DNA of 43,675 nt, from IMG/VR virus record IMGVR_UViG_3300043409_000682, positions 1 through 43,675 of that record; one strand, 5' to 3'. Within the stretch, counting starts at the first letter, position 1. Every line of letters starts with the position of its first letter. Shown piece after piece: positions 33,401 through 41,579 of the stretch. Position numbers and translations under genes: made by a program. The stretch is from a virus. Below the pieces are notes generated by a model that saw only the letters and a list, made by a program, of their open reading frames with translations, did no database searches and was not told the origin of the DNA.

Positions 33401-36400
33401 GATTTACTAAAAACCTGTTCTTTGTACGCAACAGCGCAACAGAAACTATCAACGATATAGAAACCGCAGGCTATGTCAATTTAACCGACATAGATGCAAC
33501 CCTGTACAGCTTTGATACTTACGCTGACTTAGACACAGTATTGCCCAGTGTTGGCCCTGGCTACTACATTTGGATAGCCAAAAATTACAGCAGTCGTTGG
33601 GACGTATGCCGCATTACAGAAACTCAAACAAATGTAACAAATCTGACTTACGACATTGACAGTTTAATGACTGTAAACTTCTCGGACTATCACAACATGT
33701 CTGCAGGTGATGTGTTTGCGATCAAAGCATTTGACGAAAGATTCAACGGATTCTATCAGGTGTACAATGTCAACGGCAGCCGTAGCGTACAAGTTATAAC
33801 AAGAACTTCGGACTTGCTGGCAGGCGAAGCATCTGAACCATTGATCAAAGGCTTAAAAACCATTGATGGATATGGCGTATTTTATAAATTACAATCCGCT
33901 AGACTGACTGATCTAGTGCAAGCTGATGGTATTATTCCACTCAATGGATGGGAAGATGGAGATAAGTTATGGGTTGATGCCGCAACTGCCGATAACGAAT
34001 GGGCAGTATACGAAAAAACCACCGCATGGAACAAGGCTGATTTGGTAACAGACGAATCAGCATCGTCAAATGCTCGATTTGGTACTACAATTATTTCTAA
34101 TAGATTGGCCAACAACTTCTTTGTTGGCATGCCAGACTTTAGCAACGGCGATGGATCGACTGGAACTGTTAGAACTTTCTCAAGAACAGCCAATACAGCA
34201 ACGCAGACCAGTAGATTTGATCCTAGAGCAAACACAGTCAGTTCGTACGGCGCGGCAATGTCTGCTTCTGACTACAGAGTTGCAGTTGGTGCTCCCAAGA
34301 GTGATACCAATCAAGGCTATGTTTATGTCCATGACTTGGCCACGTCAACTGTGCAGATTATTAGATCTAATGTCGCACCTGCCAGTGGCGATTACTTTGG
34401 TAATGCTGTGGCCGTTAGTGGAGACAACAATTGGTTATATGTTGGTGTTCCGGGAAAGAACTCAACGTATGTTTACCATTACGAAAGCAATGTGGTATCT
34501 AAATCAAATACTATTTCATACTATGAACAAGTATCTAATATTGCTCCCGGTAATGCCTTTACATTGAACTATACTCCTTACGGCAATGTTGCATTACAAA
34601 TTAGCGACACCTATAGAAACTATGTACTTGACGTAGATTTTTCTGTAAGTGGCAATGTAGTTACTTTCCTAAGACCACCTGATAATATAGATTCTACAAC
34701 CAAGGTATCTATTATCCAACGCCCATTCTATAAAAATACAAGTAAAATTATTATCCCGTCTGATGTGTCGGCCGGAGATCGCTTCGGCGAAATAATACAA
34801 ACATCGGATTATGGACAAGAGTTGTTTATTGGTGCACCAGGACAAAACAGCAATGCAGGCGCGGTTTATGTTTATCGATTGTTTGATCAATCATTTAAGT
34901 CAGTGCTTGAAAACTCTTATACTCTCGCCCAGACCGTTGGTGCGTTGGCAATAGTTTATGTTGACGGAGTATTGCAAGCAACAACAACATACAGCACCGC
35001 TGGTGCAATTCTACGATTTAACACACCATTATCATTGGGTCGAGTTGTCAATGTTGTAAATGACCAATTTGAGTTGGTACAGAAGATCACAGAGCCCACA
35101 CCGGTGGCAGGTAACCTATTTGGTAGTCAAATTGCTATAGATCATATCAATGCATCCGCAGTTTATATTTCTGCTCCAGGTACAATATTATCCAATGGGC
35201 AATCCGGAGCAGTATATCGTTATTCTGAAATAGGAAAAGTATTGGGTAGTGTTACAGCAGACGGCGATCCCGACTATATTATAGCATCAATTAAAAACGG
35301 TGGATCTACTTTCAACGGCAACATTGGTATCTACATCAACAGTTACTATGTAGACCTAGCTGATGCTGTAGTATCAGCCAATGTGGCCTATGATCCAACC
35401 ATTGGTGCAATGGATATATGGGCTAATGTCGATATCCCGGCTGGATATGCATATCCATCTGTTTGTGCAAGTTTGATCAATTCAGCACAAATACCAATGG
35501 TGTCTGCCGCAGTTGCACCCAACGGATTTATAACTATAAACAGCTCTAGCCTTACAAATAATAACAAGTTGTCCATTAGATCCAATGGGTCAAACTTGTT
35601 CTCAATGATTGGACTTCCGGTATATGAATTAGATCAACAGATTGTTCATCCTGCAGGATCAATTGGGCAAGGCTTTGCTAGTAGCGTACGATACAATTCC
35701 GAAACAGAAACATTGCTGGTGAGTAGCACCGGCGATGATGTTTACTACATGTCTGAAGTGGATACTGGTACTACAACATTTGACCAATCATCCACCAGAT
35801 TGATAGATATTATAAAATCAAGTGGTAGTGTTTATGTATATGAAAAATTAACAGACCCCAACACAGGTGTTACCAATACCGGTACAATGAGTTATGTACA
35901 GCACATCAAATCAACAGCATTACGAACTGGTGACGGCTTTGGCACCAGCATTGACATTAATAAAGATTTAATATTAATTGGTGCGCCCGGAGATGACAGT
36001 ATTGCGGCCAATGCCGGCGGCGTATATGTGTACACAAACTTAGATTATGTACCAAGTTGGGACGTGATTCGAACACAAACAGAAAAAGTTGACTTAAACA
36101 ACATCAACAAGATATTTGTATACGATAAAATTACACAACTAATTCTTGCTAGTCTAGATTATATTGATCCTGCCAAAGGAAAAATACTTGGCATCGCTGA
36201 ACAAGATATTGACTACAAGACTGCACTGGATCCTGCAATATACAACACTGGACCAGCAACATACAACTCAGGTGCAGGAGTCACACGAGTGGTAAACCAA
36301 GGCTATCATTGGAATGAGCGCCAGGTTGGTAAGATATGGTGGAACCTATCTACACTACGTTACCTTGATTATGAACAAGATGACTTGATCTATCGTAGCA

Positions 36401-39400
36401 ACAACTGGGGCAAGTTATTCCCGGGCAGTCAGATTATTGTTTGTGAATGGACTGAGAGTGCTTATCCGCCAGTACAATATATCAACAACAGTGGCGATGG
36501 TCGTCCGTTGTTCTACGACACTTATGTGACTATAACCACAGTGGTCAGCGGCAAGATTGTTTTGAAGTATTATTATTGGGTTATCAAGAAACAAAACACG
36601 GCTCCGGGCAAGCGTTTCAATGTCACAGTACTTGAAGATATCATCGAAAACCCACAGTTACAAGGCATTCCTTATGCATCGGTAATGAAACAAAACTCTG
36701 TGAATCTAGTGAATATTCAATCGTATTTGAGTTCGTCAGATACAGTATTGCACATAGACTATCAAAAGCTACGCAATGAAAACAGCGTACATGCCGAATA
36801 TGAATTGATCAACGAGAATGATCCTGGTAGTACTATTCCCACACGCATCATTGACAAGTTGATTGATAGTCTGTCAGGCATTGACACAATGGGGCAAGTT
36901 GTACCAGACCCGACACTGACAGCGGTTAATCAAATTGGTATTGATATTCGCCCAAGGCAGACACTGGTTATCAATCGCTCCAAGGCAGTTGAAAACTTTG
37001 TCAAGTATGTCAATAAGGTGCTGGTCCAACACCCGATTGTTTACCAGTATAGTTTGTTGGGCCTGGAAAAAGTAGATCCCGTTCCAGCCAGCACAGAATA
37101 TGATAAAGTTGTGCCCGTTGTTGATGAGGTTGGCTACATTGACACAACTGACTTGAGTGCTGGGTATCGAGTACTAGTAACAAGCGATAGTACCAACAGC
37201 GGCCTATGGACTATCTATCGGCTAGACAGTAACAACCAGTTTCAAACATATCGCATTCAGTATTTTAATACAGCATTGTACTGGGATAAGATTGATTGGT
37301 ACGCCAGCGACTACGATCCCACAGGTAGATTAAACTTTACTGTAACAGCCTACAAGGACATTGCGGCATTAGTATTAAAAGCTGGTGAAATAATTCGTGT
37401 CAATTATGATGATGGCGGACAATTTGGTATATATCGTGTCAAGTCTGATCTAACCATAGAAAAAGTTGGAATCCAAAACGGAACCATAGAACTTAAATCT
37501 ACGCTGTACGACTTGGCTGCAGGCCAAATGGGATGGGACGAAGACCGATTTGACACTGTACGCTTTGATCAGACACCAAGTATTGAAATTCGCAACATAT
37601 TAATAGCCCTACGCGATGATATCTTTATTAATTCACTCGGAGATGAGTTCAATAAACTATTCTTTGTGTTGGTGAACTATATTTTACAAGAACAAGTTAG
37701 TGTTGATTGGATTTTTAAGACTAGTTTTATTAACGTATTTCACAAATTACGTGAATTAAGCCAACCACCTAGTTTTGTACTTGACAATCAAGGATACTAT
37801 CAGCAATACATCGAAGAAGTAAAACCATATAGAACCATCCTTCGTGAATATGTTGTTGACTATGTTGGATTAGACACAGTGGGTAGTAATGTGACTGACT
37901 TTGACTTGCCTAGTTTGTATAGTAAAACACTAGCAACATATCGTACGCCCAGTGGTGAGAGAACTATAGATTCAACCCTGTTGAATATAACTCCGGAGTA
38001 TCAATATTGGAACGAATACCATAGTTTTTCGGTGGGGTCGATTGAGGTTAGTAATGCCGGTACTGGATATCTAGCAGGATCAAACGTTGCTGTAACTGTC
38101 ACAGGTGGTGGTGGTAGCGGAGCAACAGCCAATGCCATGGTTTGGTTGGGTAACGGTACCATTAGATCAGTGACTGTAACAAATCCCGGATCCGGATACA
38201 CGTCAGCGCCAACTGTTACCATCAACGGTACCGGAATCAACGGTCTTGCTGCCGCACGATTGGTCAACCAAACTGTACGACAGGTTGACAGTCGGTTAAA
38301 ATTTGATCGTACAGCATATAATTCCAATGTACAAATTTGGAGTAGCGCCAACAGTTATGTCTCTGGCAGTATTGTTGCTTATAACGGACAAGCATATAGC
38401 CCATCTGCCAACGTCGGTGCATCTGCCAACTTTGACTTTGACACATTTACGGTGTTAACTGGAGACCAAGTAGGAAATGCTAACGATCGTATCATTGCTT
38501 ATCTAGCAAGTCGTCGAGCAATAGATCTAGACTTAGATACCACACTAGGACGTGAAGTAGCGGCTACTAGAACCAACAAGTTCTACTTGACACAATACAT
38601 CACGGGCATTGAATATCCAGGTGTACGAGTACAAGGATTGAAGTTTGATGCCAATGTTGCGGACCAAGCCTTATTAGACACAGTGATTCAAAGTCGTTAT
38701 GTTGACACCGGCCTAGGAACCAGACCCGAAGACATCAACATCGACGGCGGCGCATACATTGATTACTATTCTAGTCATGCTCCTGAAGAGTTGTTACCTG
38801 GTGTAGTACAAGAAAGTGTAGCTGTTAGTGTGTTTACCAAAGAGGTAGATGCTAATTTAACTATAGTGTCAGGAGGTAAATTTCCAGCCTACAGAGAATT
38901 TTTGGATATTGGTGGCGAACGTGACTACTTGCGTATCAGCGGATTAGCTACAACATTTTTAGTAGCCAATTTAACAACAACTTCTACTAGTATTCAGGTA
39001 AGTGATTCAACATTGTTGCCAATTCCTGATTTAATTCGTGCTATCCCCGGGGAATTGTTTATTGGCGGTGAAAAAATCACATACTGGAACAACAATACCG
39101 TGGATGGTATATTAACTAACATTCGACGTGGTGTTGGCGGCACTGCCATCCAGACACATACAAATCAAACTATAGTATATGACTCTAGTGTCGCTCAACA
39201 GATACCGGGATTGAATTCACGTACAGCATTGATTTCGTCAAACAGTTCGTTCAGCAGTAACTCAAGCATCAACTACTGGAGAGCCAACAGCTCGTCATCA
39301 ACATTTACCACAGTGGATAATGTAACTTACAAGTTAACTCTGAATGGAAACATTACTGCCAACTGCGGAGACTATATTACACAACTCAATAGCAATGCCA

Positions 39401-39840
39401 ATGCGGTTGTGCGTGGAAATGTTACATCGGCAAAATCAATTGCTGTAACATTCTTAACAGGCAATGTTACAACAGCCAATGCAAACTGTATTCTTCAAGT
39501 CAACGGAGTATCTAGTGTAGTAGCACCAAACGCAATCTCTATATTGGGTTCAGTCAACGCCGCAGGTAATGTAATCATCACTGCTCTAACCATTGCAGGA
39601 TTTACAACCAATGTTGAAATTTACCAGGATAATATTGCCTGGTATGACATGGAGCATCAGTTTATTGTTGGAGATACCCTGGGACTGACAAATCAGAATA
39701 CATTAGCCGCACAATTCTTAGGATTAGGCGGTGTAGATATAGTCGCAGATATTTCTAATTTTTATTGTACTGAAGAGGATCCTCCAACAGTAAATACAGT
39801 AATGTATACAGAAAATAACAAGCAATTAACACAGGAATAA
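27490..39840 (+). CDS. Giant virion/baseplate protein, 4116 residues (position of gp7)
   Basis: One uninterrupted frame covers 28% of the window. The N-terminus (FLPAIFQTDTNKKFLNATLD, then FTNYNDYYWLSNGP) and later blocks (TWRAIFNYFFDTYRPNTHPW near 1255; KTSFINVFHKLRELSQPPSF near 3415; YIEEVKPYRTILREYV) are typical of giant structural proteins in aquatic T4-like phages. About 1772-1810 and 3617-3660 resemble chitin-binding-type CBM5/12 modules (W...Y..G..V.Y....Y.A). Seven FG-GAP-like units span about 2195-2850. A Gly-rich repeat (VTNPGSGYTSAPTVTI) lies near 3516-3600. It follows gp6 where T4 has gp7 (1032 residues), so it may be an expanded wedge protein carrying host-binding modules. Confidence 0.75.
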   Translation: MAATNTLKFLPAIFQTDTNKKFLNATLDQLTAEADLRRVNGYIGRKFAPTYKPTDNYVTEPNTARQNYQLEPAVVVQDKQAGTVSLFSTYVDLIQQIDILGGNTKDHSRLFANESYTFDGLFDFDKFTNYNDYYWLSNGPDAVQVYAGVVDKEQTYTVTRNLAAGGYNFSGSGTGANPVLTLARGGRYEFNIDQGTNGFWIQSEPGLLGTKLLQSNISTRNIFGVDANGSTSGQVVFNVPRADAQDVFSKMPQVASVDFVTTFTYNQIQNQLLSVLLAQHPDVFDGVTTELNKKTLAFINQEQDDIFWETPGIWDHPLEGFDEQYYDAGEIVLPEDRRSLWTIELQPGEDDDYLVVLVPDQEVNANERIFVKSGVEYANNEYYFDRLGIYQLVPQITATLDTLYYQDGSAEGLVGIIKIVDSEGYLIDVAADIVGRKSYKSPNDVVFTNGLKIQFDQTTTDEQYWDNEYYVEGVGTSISLVKLADLVTPEAYAVDGIDTPDYITINRNSVDHNAWSRSNCWFHVDVITATAAYNKTVALPDQNLRAQRPIIEFEGHLQLYNAGRVAKLPVDLLVNGNVITDAMNTVEGAFTGGGTSATVSGVTFTDGMRVVFANDTDSSVRNSIYQVQVIDTTGGVTSDRKLHLILADDYSVSEGHCINVTQGTNVGLNFWYDGASWNQGQLKTGINQKPMFDVVDSNGYSLSNVLYYPVSSFVGTPIFSYTTGTGSNDTVLGFPLSYRNFNSIGDIQFTNNFDSDTVTYASGSSTVTIPISYNFFRQNTTLTEYTNRNIWKKNIEKTKQYQIFSYAYNGTTNYFPVDVLPETENVVPYTKVFLNNQLLKSSNYEYKLVGARQTVRIDYTLLSTGDKVDILIYSKTPTKSGYYEIPSSLDFNSKNAEFTSLTLGQIRNHVTSIKQNTKLAVDAGSTDYKGLRDIEYKGNGGNILQQSAPAMYSNIFLTDKNLNFVHGVDLAAREYSRFKNKFLELATKINEIDPADIAGSVDTILKSINTIKNKTFPWYYSDMIPYGDNKNAINYTVINPFTKQYEITQVFNDTELSNQAVLVYLNNIQLVNGVDFTFPQDRSAVVIDDSITLVAGDKIQINEYHDTDGCFVPETPSKLGLYPKFIPVMFTDSSYITPVDVIQGHDGSITPAFGDIRDNFLLELEKRIYNNIKISYETNTFDLYDHLPGKFRNTDYSLKEFNQILSSRFLRWVGDNRVDYSTNDYFISGDPWTWNYKKFKDRVNGEQLPGTWRAIFNYFFDTYRPNTHPWEMLGFGQKPTWWEDRYGAAPYTGSNTLLWEDLTTGYIHAGTRAGIDTRFARPGLMSIIPVDDYGDLLSPEKWATSTFSSLKANSSYSVGDQGPAEFAWRTSSFFPYALQITLALSKPGYYLGSLINIDRYYRNTLVDQLINSETRQRITPTTIVINGDTTSGTTTRAAGYLNWIRDYVLNLGIDPNTTIRAYLDTVNIQLGYKVGGYTDTKFIEVLAEQGSPTNTNNSIIIPTENYSVRLNESTPIRKAVYSAVVVEKTENGYTVNGYNQNSPYFTVIPSLANNNYYIIQALKSRGVIYKDYQSVKLTIPYGYEFASTQEIVDFLTGYSRYLVAQGFKFDRQDDNLGETRNWVLSAKEFLTWSQQGWNPGSIIILSPVFDEITNVQPDGVVSYIENTPGGTKILDQNNNFIKNTQFTEVRTDNTFKLNTIGGQTICLADLTVVQYEHSILFDNVTVFNDILYVPELGNRQFRLKIIGSKTGSWAGALNPPGFVYNSNQVDEWQPGVDYLLGSIVQYKTRYYTALSNISASSSFTQDGQWRLISSTDIKTGLLPNFAYNATRLQQVYDVDNLPADSTFEGYGTSLIGFRKRAYLSEFGLDETSQVKFYQGFIKEKGTLNAITGLTNARANDLTSDIDIYEEWALRVGEYGAMVSDQIVELELNEEVITTNPVPIEFLNDGESASQTGVVGYHPVDLYKAPAGFTKNLFFVRNSATETINDIETAGYVNLTDIDATLYSFDTYADLDTVLPSVGPGYYIWIAKNYSSRWDVCRITETQTNVTNLTYDIDSLMTVNFSDYHNMSAGDVFAIKAFDERFNGFYQVYNVNGSRSVQVITRTSDLLAGEASEPLIKGLKTIDGYGVFYKLQSARLTDLVQADGIIPLNGWEDGDKLWVDAATADNEWAVYEKTTAWNKADLVTDESASSNARFGTTIISNRLANNFFVGMPDFSNGDGSTGTVRTFSRTANTATQTSRFDPRANTVSSYGAAMSASDYRVAVGAPKSDTNQGYVYVHDLATSTVQIIRSNVAPASGDYFGNAVAVSGDNNWLYVGVPGKNSTYVYHYESNVVSKSNTISYYEQVSNIAPGNAFTLNYTPYGNVALQISDTYRNYVLDVDFSVSGNVVTFLRPPDNIDSTTKVSIIQRPFYKNTSKIIIPSDVSAGDRFGEIIQTSDYGQELFIGAPGQNSNAGAVYVYRLFDQSFKSVLENSYTLAQTVGALAIVYVDGVLQATTTYSTAGAILRFNTPLSLGRVVNVVNDQFELVQKITEPTPVAGNLFGSQIAIDHINASAVYISAPGTILSNGQSGAVYRYSEIGKVLGSVTADGDPDYIIASIKNGGSTFNGNIGIYINSYYVDLADAVVSANVAYDPTIGAMDIWANVDIPAGYAYPSVCASLINSAQIPMVSAAVAPNGFITINSSSLTNNNKLSIRSNGSNLFSMIGLPVYELDQQIVHPAGSIGQGFASSVRYNSETETLLVSSTGDDVYYMSEVDTGTTTFDQSSTRLIDIIKSSGSVYVYEKLTDPNTGVTNTGTMSYVQHIKSTALRTGDGFGTSIDINKDLILIGAPGDDSIAANAGGVYVYTNLDYVPSWDVIRTQTEKVDLNNINKIFVYDKITQLILASLDYIDPAKGKILGIAEQDIDYKTALDPAIYNTGPATYNSGAGVTRVVNQGYHWNERQVGKIWWNLSTLRYLDYEQDDLIYRSNNWGKLFPGSQIIVCEWTESAYPPVQYINNSGDGRPLFYDTYVTITTVVSGKIVLKYYYWVIKKQNTAPGKRFNVTVLEDIIENPQLQGIPYASVMKQNSVNLVNIQSYLSSSDTVLHIDYQKLRNENSVHAEYELINENDPGSTIPTRIIDKLIDSLSGIDTMGQVVPDPTLTAVNQIGIDIRPRQTLVINRSKAVENFVKYVNKVLVQHPIVYQYSLLGLEKVDPVPASTEYDKVVPVVDEVGYIDTTDLSAGYRVLVTSDSTNSGLWTIYRLDSNNQFQTYRIQYFNTALYWDKIDWYASDYDPTGRLNFTVTAYKDIAALVLKAGEIIRVNYDDGGQFGIYRVKSDLTIEKVGIQNGTIELKSTLYDLAAGQMGWDEDRFDTVRFDQTPSIEIRNILIALRDDIFINSLGDEFNKLFFVLVNYILQEQVSVDWIFKTSFINVFHKLRELSQPPSFVLDNQGYYQQYIEEVKPYRTILREYVVDYVGLDTVGSNVTDFDLPSLYSKTLATYRTPSGERTIDSTLLNITPEYQYWNEYHSFSVGSIEVSNAGTGYLAGSNVAVTVTGGGGSGATANAMVWLGNGTIRSVTVTNPGSGYTSAPTVTINGTGINGLAAARLVNQTVRQVDSRLKFDRTAYNSNVQIWSSANSYVSGSIVAYNGQAYSPSANVGASANFDFDTFTVLTGDQVGNANDRIIAYLASRRAIDLDLDTTLGREVAATRTNKFYLTQYITGIEYPGVRVQGLKFDANVADQALLDTVIQSRYVDTGLGTRPEDINIDGGAYIDYYSSHAPEELLPGVVQESVAVSVFTKEVDANLTIVSGGKFPAYREFLDIGGERDYLRISGLATTFLVANLTTTSTSIQVSDSTLLPIPDLIRAIPGELFIGGEKITYWNNNTVDGILTNIRRGVGGTAIQTHTNQTIVYDSSVAQQIPGLNSRTALISSNSSFSSNSSINYWRANSSSSTFTTVDNVTYKLTLNGNITANCGDYITQLNSNANAVVRGNVTSAKSIAVTFLTGNVTTANANCILQVNGVSSVVAPNAISILGSVNAAGNVIITALTIAGFTTNVEIYQDNIAWYDMEHQFIVGDTLGLTNQNTLAAQFLGLGGVDIVADISNFYCTEEDPPTVNTVMYTENNKQLTQE

Positions 39841-39844
39841 CAAA

Positions 39845-40861
39845 ATGGCTATACAAAAATTTAGCGAATTACCAAGAACAGCATCATTCAATTCGAATGC
39901 CAGCACAGACGCAAACAAACCCTACTACTTGTTTCCGGTAGTATCAGTTGGAACTTCATCAAATTTGCTGTCAGTGATATCCGGCGCCACTATGAGCACC
40001 TTTGTTGGTGGAATCGTTGATACCAGTTTGATATCAATTACCGCAAATTTGGGCACCTTGACCAGCAATGCGGCCGCACAGCAAACAACCATAAACACAC
40101 TAACATCGGGGCAAAGCACACATACCGGCCAAATTACCACAATCCAAGGGCAAATTACAAGTTTGCAATCAAACACCGGTAGTTTAGCAGACCAAATCAC
40201 AGCGGTGCAGGCTGCAACCTTATCTGGGGTAGTAAACAATGTGTTAGTAACCGGTCCTTTAGTTAAATCCGGCAACGCAACTTATCCTAACATCAGTATT
40301 CCTGTTGCAACCACCAGCACAAACGGGTACTTGAGCAGTACCGATTGGACAACGTTCAATAACAAAGCACCAACAGCAAACCCAACGTTTACAGGTACTG
40401 TTACTACTGCAAATCTTATACCTAGCGCCAACGCGGTCAGTAACATTGGCAGTGAGAGTTATCAGTACAACACAATCTTTGCCCGTGCAACTTCTGCACA
40501 ATATGCTGACTTGGCAGAGAAATATTTGCCCGATGCTGAGTATCCTGTGGGCACTGTTGTGATGATTGGCGGCGATGCGGAAGTCACAGCCTGCGAACCT
40601 GGTCGACGAGCAATCGGCGCTATATCAGCTAATCCCGCATATGAAATGAATTCGGGTCTAGAGGGTGGTGTATTTGTGGCCCTTAAAGGACGAGTACCTG
40701 TATTTGTTGTAGGACCTGTTGTTAAAGGACATGATTTAGTAGCAGATACTCGTGGTACTGCTGTTATGAATTCAGACTATGTGGGCGGTATACCGTTTGC
40801 GGTAGCATTGGAAACAAATAACGACCCTGGCATCAAATTAGTTGAAGCCTTGGTACTATAA
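39845..40861 (+). CDS. Tail-fibre-like protein with coiled coil and C-terminal head domain
   Basis: 338 residues. About 60-130 is a trimeric-coiled-coil-like run (TTINTLTSGQSTHTGQITTI). Residues about 155-210 hold the fibre motif NGYLSSTDWTTFNNKAPTAN. The C-terminal domain from about 215 (ADLAEKYLPDAEYPVGTVVM) with GRRAIGAISANPAY resembles the terminal domain of other T4-like fibres. It starts 4 bp after the giant gene. Whether it is a long or short fibre subunit cannot be told from sequence. Confidence 0.6.
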   Translation: MAIQKFSELPRTASFNSNASTDANKPYYLFPVVSVGTSSNLLSVISGATMSTFVGGIVDTSLISITANLGTLTSNAAAQQTTINTLTSGQSTHTGQITTIQGQITSLQSNTGSLADQITAVQAATLSGVVNNVLVTGPLVKSGNATYPNISIPVATTSTNGYLSSTDWTTFNNKAPTANPTFTGTVTTANLIPSANAVSNIGSESYQYNTIFARATSAQYADLAEKYLPDAEYPVGTVVMIGGDAEVTACEPGRRAIGAISANPAYEMNSGLEGGVFVALKGRVPVFVVGPVVKGHDLVADTRGTAVMNSDYVGGIPFAVALETNNDPGIKLVEALVL

Positions 40862-40875
40862 CCATATTGTTTAGC

Positions 40876-40883
40876 GATAAATA
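40876..40883 (+). promoter_or_regulatory. Candidate late promoter before the 40890/40923 gene
   Basis: GATAAATA is followed by ACAG. The predicted transcript start is close to 40889, so it would serve the internal ATG at 40923 better than the first ATG at 40890. Confidence 0.4.
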
Positions 40884-40889
40884 ACAGAT

Positions 40890-41573
40890 ATGGAACAAGA
40901 TAAACAGCAGGATACAGAAAAAATGCAAACTCAAAAGCCAGAACGCAAACCAGATGAAACCGGTGGTATTCATGTACAAGGTCATATCAAGATATTTGAC
41001 CCTGAGTCCGGCGAAGTTTTTATCAATAAACGCAACGCTATTCACTACGAGAATATTTCTGTAGCATTAGCACAAAACTTGAGCAACAAAGCACAGAGTT
41101 TTGTGTACGAAATGCACTTTGGTAATGGTGGTACTGCCGTTGACCCCACCGGTGTTATCAGTTACTTGCCAGCCAATACAAATGCACAGAACAGTAATTT
41201 GTATAATCCAACATATTTTAAAATTGTTGATGACACTAGCATTAAGAATACAGATCCTGCTCGTAATAAAATCACAGTATTACACACACCGGGCAACATC
41301 TACACCGACATCTTGGTCACCTGCTTGCTGGACTACGGTGAGCCTGCTGACCAAGCCGCATTTGATAATAGTCAGAGTTTAAATGCCGACTATGTATTTG
41401 ATGAACTAGGACTAAAAGCTCGTAGCCTCGATGATAGCGAAGGCTTAACAACTACAGGATTATTGTTAACACACGTGGTGTTTCATCCGGTGCAGAAGTC
41501 ATTAAACAGACTTATTCAAATCGATTATACTGTGCGAATTCAAACTCTAACTAACTTGAGTTCCTTAGGATAA
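40890..41573 (+). CDS. Conserved T4-like virion structural protein
   Basis: 227 residues from ATG 40890, or 216 from ATG 40923 (AGGA lies 11 nt before the latter). The core starts at GHIKIFDPESGEVFINKRNA and IHYENISVALAQNLSN, followed by YEMHFGNGGTAVDPTGVISY, a combination I associate with a small structural protein that accompanies fibre genes in aquatic T4-like phages. The N-terminal ~28 residues are charged and probably disordered. It is sandwiched between two fibre genes, so a connector or baseplate-outer role (position of gp8 or gp9) is a guess. Confidence 0.6.
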   Translation: MEQDKQQDTEKMQTQKPERKPDETGGIHVQGHIKIFDPESGEVFINKRNAIHYENISVALAQNLSNKAQSFVYEMHFGNGGTAVDPTGVISYLPANTNAQNSNLYNPTYFKIVDDTSIKNTDPARNKITVLHTPGNIYTDILVTCLLDYGEPADQAAFDNSQSLNADYVFDELGLKARSLDDSEGLTTTGLLLTHVVFHPVQKSLNRLIQIDYTVRIQTLTNLSSLG

Positions 41574-41579
41574 TACGTA

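Noticed and set aside
34070-34567. 165-codon overlapping plus-strand frame in the giant gene
   Set aside because: It is an alternative frame of the FG-GAP region without a ribosome site; the main frame carries the recognisable repeats.
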